In this document: one piece after another, positions 1 through 5,187 of the stretch | Layout: every line of letters begins with the position of its first letter | How positions within the stretch are numbered: position 1 is the first letter of the stretch | Source: JBHIBA01 sp046758845 | GTDB lineage: Bacteria > UBA8248 > JACPRG01 > G963555815 | Direction of reading: 5' to 3' | Assembly: GCA_046758845.1 (NCBI GenBank) | Contig: JBHIBA010000244.1 | Span: forward strand, 1 to 7,150 | DNA length: 7,150 nt | Notes under the pieces: generated by a model | Told to the model about the DNA's origin: nothing | Databases searched by the model: none | What the model saw: the letters and a program-made list of their open reading frames with translations, nothing else | Translations under genes and position numbers: made by a program

Positions 1-118
1 GCACTGGCGTGCCTGGTCGATCACCTCTCGGAAGGTGTGCGGCAAAGACGCACGGTTTAAGCGTACGGGCCTCCAACCGCAGTCCGGCCGGCACGCAAGT
101 GCCCAAGAAGCGCCCCCC
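1..118. repeat. 106-bp direct repeat, copy 1 (downstream of the MaoC gene)
   Basis: Bases 1-106 align without gaps to 5034-5139 with 10 mismatches (96 of 106 identical); weaker similarity, including a C run, continues to about base 118. The unit is bounded by an imperfect 13-bp inverted repeat, gcactggcgtgcc (1-13) and ggcacgcaagtgc (90-102), with 12 of 13 pairs. Inside are an invariant small hairpin (cacct/aggtg, 22-37) and the palindrome ccggccgg (84-91). This copy begins at the window edge, so its true left limit is unknown. It ends about 16 bases beyond the MaoC stop codon, so it would lie in the 3' untranslated part of that operon. The family is not one I recognise; a MITE-like or REP-like repeat, or a structured RNA, would fit. 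Confidence 0.85.
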
Positions 119-133
119 GCGAAGCGAAGGTTT

Positions 134-613
134 TCACGGGCCGCCCCACTCCTGCGGGACGGCTTGGCTGTCGCGTCTTGGAATCAGGACATGGCGGCGG
201 AGTGAGAGGACCTTCTCACCTTTCTGGTTATAGGCCCGGGTTTCCACGTACACGACCCCCCGGTCCGCTTTGCTCTTCGATTCCCGGACCTCCAGGACCT
301 CGGACTCGGAGTAGAGGGTATCGCCGTTGAACACAGGGCCGTGATGCGTGATCTTCTCGTAGTCCAGGTTGGCGATGCACCGCTCGCTGACGTCGGAAAC
401 GCTCATCCCCACGGCGACGGAGAAGACCAGCGTCCCGTTGACCACACACCGGCCGAACTCGGTCCTCTTGGCGTAATTCTCGTCGAAGTGAAGCGGGTGG
501 GTGTTCATCGTCAGGAGGGTGAACCAGGTATTGTCGTTCTCGGTGATGGTGCGGCCAGGCGTGTGCTTGTAGACGTCGCCTACGCGAAAGTCTTCCAGGT
601 ATCTTCCACCCAT
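134..613 (-). CDS. MaoC-family acyl-CoA dehydratase/hydratase (hot-dog fold)
   Basis: Protein of 159 residues, a normal length for a single hot-dog MaoC domain. Enzymes of this family add or remove water across the double bond of an enoyl-CoA in the cytoplasm. The N-terminal segment (YLEDFRVGDVYKHTPGRTIT, residues 5-24) and the active-site stretch (TMNTHPLHFDENYA, 35-48) are typical, followed by the NG-T segment near residue 60. His42 aligns with the catalytic His of R-specific enoyl-CoA hydratases. The Asp of the usual D-x-N-P-x-H motif is Asn37 here. From memory, an M-N-T-x-P-L-H form also occurs in relatives annotated near mesaconyl-CoA hydratase. The start at 613 is chosen because AGGAGG (622-627) lies 8 bases upstream and the protein begins like family members; the frame stays open upstream only as a shadow of the preceding gene. 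It is the last gene of the operon, 80 bases after the dehydrogenase. Exact substrate is unknown. Confidence 0.9.
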   Translation of the reverse strand: MGGRYLEDFRVGDVYKHTPGRTITENDNTWFTLLTMNTHPLHFDENYAKRTEFGRCVVNGTLVFSVAVGMSVSDVSERCIANLDYEKITHHGPVFNGDTLYSESEVLEVRESKSKADRGVVYVETRAYNQKGEKVLSLRRHVLIPRRDSQAVPQEWGGP

Positions 614-693
614 TGGGGTTCCCTCCTCAGCCGAACGCCCGCGGATATTCCCGTTCCGGGAGGTCTTGCCCGAAGCGGCTGTCGCGCGTGTCC

Positions 694-1848
694 TCAGATG
701 GCATACTTCTCCACGAGCCGGCGCGCGATGAGCAGGCGCTGGATCTCGTTGGTCCCTTCCCCGACGGTCAGGAGCTTGCAGTCGCGGAAGTAGCGCTCCA
801 CGTCGAACTCTTCGATGTAGCCGTACCCCCCGTGGATTTGGATGGCTTCCGACGCGCAGAACTCCGAGGCTTCCGACGCGTGGAGCTTGGCGATGCCGGC
901 CTCCAGGTCGCACCGCTCGCCCCGGTCCTTTTTGGCCGCGGCCTGATAGGTCAGAAGCCGGGCGGCTTCCACCCGGGTCGCCATCTCCGCCAGCTTGATC
1001 TGGATGGATTGATGCTGACAGATGGGCTTGCCGAACTGAACCCGCTGTTGGGCGTATTTGATGGAGTCCTCGAAGGCCGCCCGCGCCAGGCCGACGCCCC
1101 TGGCCGCCACGTTGATGCGGCCCGCTTCCAGTCCCGCCATGATGTAGTTGAAACCCCGGCCCTCCTCACCGATCAGGTTTTCGGCCGGAACGCGGCAGTC
1201 CCGGAAGACCAGCTCACCCGAGCGCACGCCCCGGTACCCGAGCTTCTTCAGGTGGCGCCCCACCGTGAAGCCCTCCATGCCTTTCTCGATAATGAGGCAG
1301 GAGATCCCCCGGTGTTTGGGCCGGGCGTCGGGGTGAGTCCGGACAAACACGCTGAACGTCGTGCCCATCTCCGAGTTGGTGATGAACATCTTCGTCCCGT
1401 TGACGATGAATTCGTCCCCCACCCGGCGTGCCGAGGTCTTCAGTGAGGCGGCGTCGGAACCGGAATCGGGCTCTGTGAGGGCCATGCCGGAGCGGCGAAT
1501 CCCCTTGGCCAGGTCGGGGAGGAACCTTCGCTTCTGTTCCTCAGTGCCGTAGTTTTCAATGATCCAGCACGTCATGCCGTGGCTGCCGATGACGCCGCAC
1601 AGGCTCATCCAGCCCCGCGCCAGCTCTTCCATCAGGATGACGTAGCTGACGTAGTCCATCCCCGAGCCGCTGTACTCCTCGGCGATCAGGAAGCCGAAGA
1701 GCCCCATCTCCTTCATCCGGTCCACCAGGGGGTGGGGATATTCGTCCTTGTGCTCGTACTCGCTGGCGACGGGAAGGACTTCCTTGTTGACGAAATCGCG
1801 GATCGTTCGCTGGACCTGGCGCTGCACCTCGTTCAGCTCAAAATCCAT
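694..1848 (-). CDS. Acyl-CoA dehydrogenase (FAD-dependent)
   Basis: Protein of 384 residues, the usual length for a tetrameric short/medium-chain type acyl-CoA dehydrogenase, which introduces a 2,3-double bond into an acyl-CoA and passes electrons to electron-transfer flavoprotein. Both family signatures are complete: ALTEPDSGSD (123-132) near the flavin, and Q337 to D356 with the core QIHGGYGYIEEF. The QRVQFGKPI stretch lies at 268-276. The catalytic base is present as Glu364 in the GEGT motif near the C-terminus. The alternative base position used by isovaleryl-CoA dehydrogenase is Gly243 (GLEAGR), which points to the ordinary short/medium-chain arrangement. The start has GGGAG about 9 bases upstream. 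It lies 79 bases after the CoA-transferase and 80 before the MaoC gene, so it probably supplies the enoyl-CoA that MaoC hydrates. The particular acyl chain cannot be told; it lacks the N-terminal extension of methylsuccinyl-CoA dehydrogenases. Confidence 0.95.
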   Translation of the reverse strand: MDFELNEVQRQVQRTIRDFVNKEVLPVASEYEHKDEYPHPLVDRMKEMGLFGFLIAEEYSGSGMDYVSYVILMEELARGWMSLCGVIGSHGMTCWIIENYGTEEQKRRFLPDLAKGIRRSGMALTEPDSGSDAASLKTSARRVGDEFIVNGTKMFITNSEMGTTFSVFVRTHPDARPKHRGISCLIIEKGMEGFTVGRHLKKLGYRGVRSGELVFRDCRVPAENLIGEEGRGFNYIMAGLEAGRINVAARGVGLARAAFEDSIKYAQQRVQFGKPICQHQSIQIKLAEMATRVEAARLLTYQAAAKKDRGERCDLEAGIAKLHASEASEFCASEAIQIHGGYGYIEEFDVERYFRDCKLLTVGEGTNEIQRLLIARRLVEKYAI

Positions 1849-1870
1849 CTCGGTTCACTCCCGGTCAATT

Positions 1871-1919
1871 TCCCCCACCGCAAAGTGGGGTCCGGGCGGG
1901 GACTGGCCGAACGCCCGGC
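1871..1919 (-). other. Two tandem hairpins in the gap between CoA-transferase and acyl-CoA dehydrogenase genes
   Basis: The 79-base intergenic gap contains ccccac (1873-1878) opposite gtgggg (1885-1890) with a 6-base loop, and ccgggcg (1892-1898) opposite cgcccgg (1912-1918) with a 13-base loop. Neither is followed by a T tract on the minus strand, so they do not look like intrinsic terminators. They could slow ribosomes or protect processed mRNA ends and so set the ratio of the flanking gene products; that role is inference. Confidence 0.4.
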
Positions 1920-1927
1920 TCACGCCC

Positions 1928-3121
1928 TCACACGGCGCCTTCGCGCCGGAGTTCTTCGACCTCCAGGGCGGAAAATCCAAGCTCGGCCAGGACGGCGTCC
2001 GTATGCTCTCCCAATCGGGGCGGGGGTTCCAGCCGCGTCTGAGCCCGTGAAAACTTCACCGGGAAGTCAAACAGCTTCAGTGGATTCCCACCCCCGTTCC
2101 CTCCGGTTGACGAGACCTCCCGAAGGAGCTGTCGAAATTTCGCCTGCGGGTGATCGATGACCTCCGGGATCCGGTTGACCGCCCCGCAGGGGATTCCTAC
2201 GGCCTTGAGCTTTTCCATCCACACTGCCGCATCTTCTTTCTCGAAGGCGGCTTCGATCTCCCGGTCCAGGGCCTGCAAGTTCTTCACGCGGTCCGGGTTG
2301 GTCTCAAAGCGCGGGTCCTCCGTCAGATCCGGCCGCCCGATCAACTCACAGAAGGTCTTCCACAGCTCGGGCGTCGCCACGGAAATGTTAACGAGCTTGC
2401 CGTCCCGGGCGGGCCAGGGGCCGTAGGGAGCGATCAGGTGGTGACGGAGGCCGACTCTCTGCGGCTCCTCGCCGCCGTACAGATACTGGTAGGGAAGATA
2501 GCCCAGCAGGGAGACCAGGCAATCGAACATTGAGACGTCAATCTCCTGGCCCTCGCCCGTCCGCCGCCGCTGCTCGAGGGCCGCCAGGATCGCGACCGTG
2601 GCGAACAGACTGGCGGAGGAGTCGGCGATGGAAAGGGCGACCTTGGCCGGGGTCTCGGGCGGTCCGGTCAGGTAGATGGCGCCGGCCTCTCCCTGGATCA
2701 GCATGTCCAGGGCCTTCATGTCGCGATAGGGGCCGTCCTGGCCGTAGCCGGAGATGTGGCAATAGATGAGGCGGGGATTGATGGCCTTGGCCCAGGCGTA
2801 ATCGATGCCCAGTCTCGCCACCACGCCCGGCGAGAAGTTTTCTAGGAATACGTCGGCGCGGTCCGCCAGCCTCCCGAGGGCCGCCCGTCCCTTGGGCGTT
2901 TTCAGATTCAACGTGATAGACCGCTTGTTGGGATTGCACCAAAGGTGGGCGGAGCTGACGCCCGGGAGCACTTCGTCCCAGCTGCGGGCGAAGTCCCCCG
3001 TCTCGGGCCTCTCCACCTTGATCACATCGGCGCCCATGTCCGCAAGGAACCGGGCGCAGAGGGGCGCGCTGACGGAGAAGCCCAGCGAAACGACCTTTAA
3101 TCCTTGCAGGGCGCCGGACAC
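1928..3121 (-). CDS. Family III CoA-transferase (CaiB/BaiF type)
   Basis: Protein of 397 residues, typical for the family, which moves CoA between carboxylic acids through an aspartyl-CoA thioester. The opening MSGALQGLKVVSLG and the ADMGADVIKVERPETGD segment (28-43) are standard. The catalytic Asp is Asp139 in KALDMLIQGEAG, aligned with Asp169 of formyl-CoA transferase. The conserved TGEGQEIDVSMFD (188-200) and the C-terminal LGEHTDAVLAELGF (370-383) are present, so the gene is intact. The start is GTG, 10 bases after the stop of the PrpD-like gene, with no clear Shine-Dalgarno sequence; translation is probably coupled to the upstream gene. No in-frame ATG exists nearby that would keep the conserved N-terminus. 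It presumably activates the acid that the rest of the operon consumes. Only one transferase gene is seen, unlike the paired BbsE/BbsF subunits of benzylsuccinate metabolism. Confidence 0.93.
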   Translation of the reverse strand: MSGALQGLKVVSLGFSVSAPLCARFLADMGADVIKVERPETGDFARSWDEVLPGVSSAHLWCNPNKRSITLNLKTPKGRAALGRLADRADVFLENFSPGVVARLGIDYAWAKAINPRLIYCHISGYGQDGPYRDMKALDMLIQGEAGAIYLTGPPETPAKVALSIADSSASLFATVAILAALEQRRRTGEGQEIDVSMFDCLVSLLGYLPYQYLYGGEEPQRVGLRHHLIAPYGPWPARDGKLVNISVATPELWKTFCELIGRPDLTEDPRFETNPDRVKNLQALDREIEAAFEKEDAAVWMEKLKAVGIPCGAVNRIPEVIDHPQAKFRQLLREVSSTGGNGGGNPLKLFDFPVKFSRAQTRLEPPPRLGEHTDAVLAELGFSALEVEELRREGAV

Positions 3122-3131
3122 GGAGAACGGC

Positions 3132-4514
3132 TCAAGCGGGCCGGCAGACGGCCATCAGCTCCGAGACCTCAGAGAGCGCTTCCAGCCGGCCCACCGTGGA
3201 GAGAACCGCCTCCACCCGCTGAGCGGGTAGAACCCGGGACGCGTTGGCCCGGAACTTCTGCCGAACCTGCTCGGGGGTGACAGGATTCTCGGCGCATCCC
3301 CGGTTGTACGGCTCGTGGCGCGTCAGTTCGCGGCCATCCTTCATGCGCACCGTCACGGTGCCGGGGTAGTGTCGGGGGTAGTCTTGGGTCTCATCGGCGA
3401 TGCACGTCGTCCGCTCCGCCAGGTCCAGGAGGTCCTGGCTCCGGATGGCTTCGGGGAGGAAGGTGTCCAGGTCCACCTTTCCCTGGATGAGGCTGGCAGC
3501 CACCGTGTAGGGGACGCTGAACTGCGCGTCGAACGTCGTCTGAGGCCGACGCTTGGTCTCCACCGGCTCGCAAACGACCGGCATCTCCCGGGGATGGATC
3601 CGGCACTCCACGGAATCGATGCCCGCCGGCTGGATACGGTGCTCCCCCCGAAGGAACAGCGCCCCGTCGATGAAGGCGTGCGTGAAGTGGCAGCAGGGGA
3701 AAGGCTTGTAGTCGAGCCCCAGGGTCTTCCAATCCTCTCCCAGACCTCCGGTCAACCGGGAAAGGTCTCGGTCTTCTCCGTTCTTTCCGACGTAGAGATT
3801 GTAGAAGCCGAAGCGCCCCTCGAAAATCTCTCTCGGTCCGGAAAAGCCCCGCCGGGCCATCCGCGCCGCCACGAGGCCGCTGTGGCCGCCCCAGCCGGGG
3901 TGGATCCGCTTGGTCCAGGCGCCGTCCGTCAAGAACTCCAGAGATCCGGCCGCCATGCTGCCGCAAATCCCCAGGGCGTCCACCATCTGCTCCGGCGAGC
4001 TTCCCCAGAGCTTCCCCGCGACCAGGCTGGCGGCGAAGGGCGCGCAGACGGAGGTTGCGTGGAAACCCCGATCGTGGAACTGGCCGGGGCAGACGAGGCC
4101 CAGGCGGACGAGCACTTCCCAGCCGGCGACCGCCGCCGTCAGCAGGCCCTTCCCGTCCGCTCCGCAGGCTTCGGCCGCGGCCAGGGCCGAAGGGACCACG
4201 CAGGCGCTGGTGTGGATGACGGACTCGGCGTGCGTGTCGTCATAGTCCAGGCCGTGGGCGAGAGTCCCGTTGGCGAGGGCCGCGTTGGGCGCCGGGAGCC
4301 GGCGGTCTGTCCCCAGGACGGACGCTTCCGGGCCCGTCCCCAGGTCCTCGGCCAAAGCAATGGCAGCTTGGCCGAACCCCATCCCTGAGGACGCGAGGGA
4401 TATCCCCACGATGTCCAGGACGGCGGTCTTGGCCTTTTCGATGACCTCGGACGGGATGTCCTCGTATTTCAGGCCTGAGACCCATTGCGCGAGTTGCTGC
4501 GAGTATGTAGCCAT
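3132..4514 (-). CDS. MmgE/PrpD-family protein (2-methylcitrate dehydratase / cis-aconitate decarboxylase superfamily)
   Basis: Protein of 460 residues, the usual length for the family, whose known members dehydrate 2-methylcitrate, decarboxylate cis-aconitate to itaconate, or isomerise related acids. Typical segments in order: LDIVGISLASSG (33-44), HGLDYDDTH (87-95), HTS (101-103), GFHATSVCAPFAAS (150-163), TKRIHPGWGGHSG (201-213), FEGRFGFYN (231-239) and KPFPCCHFTHAFIDGA (270-285). The Asp-rich loop, His152, Lys202 and the His pair near 276-279 are where catalytic residues lie in cis-aconitate decarboxylase relatives. The ATG at 4514 is preceded by AGAGGA 9 bases upstream. It is the first gene of the operon and overlaps by one base the stop of a tiny upstream reading frame. 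Family members are often annotated as methylcitrate dehydratase, but there is no citrate synthase or methylisocitrate lyase here, so that specific name is not supported. Confidence 0.93.
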   Translation of the reverse strand: MATYSQQLAQWVSGLKYEDIPSEVIEKAKTAVLDIVGISLASSGMGFGQAAIALAEDLGTGPEASVLGTDRRLPAPNAALANGTLAHGLDYDDTHAESVIHTSACVVPSALAAAEACGADGKGLLTAAVAGWEVLVRLGLVCPGQFHDRGFHATSVCAPFAASLVAGKLWGSSPEQMVDALGICGSMAAGSLEFLTDGAWTKRIHPGWGGHSGLVAARMARRGFSGPREIFEGRFGFYNLYVGKNGEDRDLSRLTGGLGEDWKTLGLDYKPFPCCHFTHAFIDGALFLRGEHRIQPAGIDSVECRIHPREMPVVCEPVETKRRPQTTFDAQFSVPYTVAASLIQGKVDLDTFLPEAIRSQDLLDLAERTTCIADETQDYPRHYPGTVTVRMKDGRELTRHEPYNRGCAENPVTPEQVRQKFRANASRVLPAQRVEAVLSTVGRLEALSEVSELMAVCRPA

Positions 4515-4549
4515 TACTCTCTTTCCTCTTCCCCTGGCAGGTACGCCAT
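4515..4549 (-). other. Possible 11-codon leader reading frame overlapping the PrpD-like start (TAATG)
   Basis: On the minus strand an ATG at 4549 opens MAYLPGEEERE and its TAA stop shares a base with the ATG of the PrpD-like gene (TAATG). Such an arrangement can couple translation. No convincing Shine-Dalgarno sequence precedes it, and a frame this short can occur by chance, so this is only a candidate. It also contains the purine-rich ribosome site of the downstream gene. Confidence 0.2.
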
Positions 4550-4621
4550 GGAGATTGAGCCGGACCGGCGAACCAATCCGTTCACATTGTCATTTTAGCG
4601 CATACAGGTTCCAGTTGAGAG

Positions 4622-4652
4622 ACTTTACCATGCGCTGGGCGTAAACTGTCAA
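4622..4652 (-). promoter_or_regulatory. Candidate sigma-70-like promoter of the PrpD-CoA-transferase-dehydrogenase-MaoC operon
   Basis: Read on the minus strand, a perfect TTGACA (4652-4647) is followed after 19 bases by TAAAGT (4627-4622). A second possible -10, TAAAAT (4597-4592), lies closer to the gene without a good -35. The surrounding stretch is more AT-rich than the genes and lies 80 to 140 bases upstream of the first start codon, giving a leader that contains the palindrome gccggaccggc (4559-4569). The spacing is longer than optimal, so an activator may be needed. Confidence 0.4.
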
Positions 4653-4738
4653 GAATGGGCACTGGTTCAAGACACATGAGACACGGACGGTGAGCCCGCC
4701 CACTGGCGCGAGGGAGATTTGAGAGGAAACTTCTTTGC

Positions 4739-4766
4739 GGGGGGCGCTTTTTGAAAGGCGCCCCCC
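4739..4766. other. Strong GC hairpin
   Basis: ggggggcgc (4739-4747) pairs with gcgcccccc (4758-4766), and the T-rich and A-rich sides of the loop can extend the stem by two to three pairs. No T tract follows on either strand, so an intrinsic terminator is unlikely. Confidence 0.7.
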
Positions 4767-4791
4767 CACACCCCCTAGCAAAACTTTTGAC

Positions 4792-4815
4792 GGCCCGGCA
4801 TTACAAGGCCGGGCC
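4792..4815. other. Hairpin with 8-bp stem
   Basis: ggcccggc (4792-4799) and gccgggcc (4808-4815) are perfect inverted copies around the 8-base loop attacaag. Part of the structured intergenic element. Confidence 0.7.
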
Positions 4816-4820
4816 TGCTT

Positions 4821-4844
4821 GGGTTGGGTGTGGGGTTGGCTGGG
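4821..4844 (+). other. G-quadruplex motif
   Basis: Four G runs with loops of 2, 3 and 6 bases (G3-N2-G3-N3-G4-N6-G3) lie on the plus strand, meeting the usual G3+N1-7 pattern. It is located between two hairpins of the structured element. Formation in the cell is not shown by sequence. Confidence 0.5.
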
Positions 4845-4878
4845 CTTGTGGTCTGTCGCCTGCTGGTGGCATGCTTAT

Positions 4879-4925
4879 TTGGCCGAATGCGCGCCTTGCT
4901 GTGCAAGGCTCCCGCATTCGGCCAA
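4879..4925. other. Nested stem-loop with perfect 13-bp outer stem
   Basis: ttggccgaatgcg (4879-4891) is exactly complementary to cgcattcggccaa (4913-4925). Inside it gccttg (4893-4898) pairs with caaggc (4904-4909) around the loop ctgtg. One unpaired base on the left and three on the right separate the two stems. No T tract follows on either strand. Confidence 0.8.
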
Positions 4926-4939
4926 TGAGCCAGGTTTAG

Positions 4940-4977
4940 GCGAAAGAGCGCGGCCCTGCAGGGCCGCACTCTTTCGC
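4940..4977. other. 38-bp near-perfect palindrome
   Basis: gcgaaagag (4940-4948) is complementary to ctctttcgc (4969-4977), and between them is an exact 18-bp palindrome (4950-4967, centre ctgcag). The only mismatch is the pair 4949/4968. As RNA or extruded DNA this would be a very stable hairpin. Neither strand has a following T tract, so it is not a standard terminator. Confidence 0.85.
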
Positions 4978-5033
4978 GAAAAGAAAGTTTTCCGGGGGGT
5001 CCAGGGGGGCCGGACGCACCGCGTCAGGTTTCT

Positions 5034-5151
5034 GCACTGGCGTGCCTGCTGAATCACCTCTCGGAAGGTGTGCGCCAAAGACGCCCGGCTTAAGCGAACG
5101 TACCTTCAACCGCAGTCCGGCCGGCACGCAAGTGCCCAAAAAGGCCCCCCT
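5034..5151. repeat. 106-bp direct repeat, copy 2 (upstream of the alcohol dehydrogenase)
   Basis: Core 5034-5139 matches bases 1-106 at 96 of 106 positions without gaps. The 13-bp inverted ends are at 5034-5046 and 5123-5135, the inner cacct/aggtg hairpin at 5055-5070, and ccggccgg at 5117-5124. The ten differences cluster in two places (bases 16-19 and 56-72 of the unit), while both ends and the inner hairpin are unchanged. Eight of the ten differences would change the amino acid in the one frame that is open in both copies, so coding is unlikely. The copy ends 48 bases before the dehydrogenase start and directly follows the hairpin-rich element. Confidence 0.88.
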
Positions 5152-5187
5152 GGGATTTTCTCCTATTCCAGAGGGAAAAAGACCTCG

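Larger units (their letters stand above)
4739..5013. repeat. Structured element with imperfect inverted-repeat ends (possible non-autonomous mobile element or structured RNA locus)
   Basis: The arms are 4761-4787 (C7, ACA, C5, then aaaacttt) and 4984-5009 (aaagtttt, then G6, TCCA, G6). The aaaacttt/aaagtttt part pairs perfectly over 8 bp and the C and G runs pair around it. Between the arms lie a hairpin (4792-4815), a G-quadruplex motif (4821-4844), a nested stem-loop (4879-4925) and a 38-bp palindrome (4940-4977). A further hairpin at 4739-4766 overlaps the left arm. No transposase is present. The runs of C and G are low in complexity, so the element boundary is approximate. Confidence 0.45.
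4515..5187. other. 673-base intergenic region between divergent genes, rich in secondary structure
   Basis: No coding gene is supported here. Open frames across it lack ribosome sites and recognisable protein features. The left third (4515-4735) holds the candidate operon promoter and leader. From 4739 to 5139 come four strong palindromes, a G-quadruplex motif, long G and C runs arranged as an inverted repeat, and copy 2 of the 106-bp direct repeat. The last 48 bases lead into the dehydrogenase gene. Because both flanking genes are transcribed outward, transcription terminators are not expected between them, which makes this density of palindromes unusual. Confidence 0.8.

Noticed and set aside
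9..233. Plus-strand frame through repeat copy 1, similar to the one starting at 5042
   Set aside because: The shared protein-level similarity is explained by the DNA repeat; eight of ten differences change the amino acid, and it ends antisense to the MaoC gene.
614..913. 100-codon upstream extension of the MaoC frame
   Set aside because: It lies over the acyl-CoA dehydrogenase gene in another frame, has arginine- and proline-rich low-quality sequence, and the ATG at 613 has a perfect AGGAGG site and the correct family N-terminus.
613..1446. Plus-strand frame of 277 codons antisense to the acyl-CoA dehydrogenase
   Set aside because: Mirror frame of a well-supported gene with no protein features of its own.
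3315..4388. Long plus-strand frame of 357 codons antisense to the PrpD-like gene
   Set aside because: Long antisense frames are expected opposite GC-rich genes; no ribosome site or recognisable domain, while the minus-strand protein is clearly conserved.
4739..5139. Integron attC site, CRISPR array or known housekeeping RNA (tmRNA, RNase P RNA, SRP RNA)
   Set aside because: No attC core sites, no regularly spaced repeats, and none of the hallmark motifs of those RNAs that I can recall are present.
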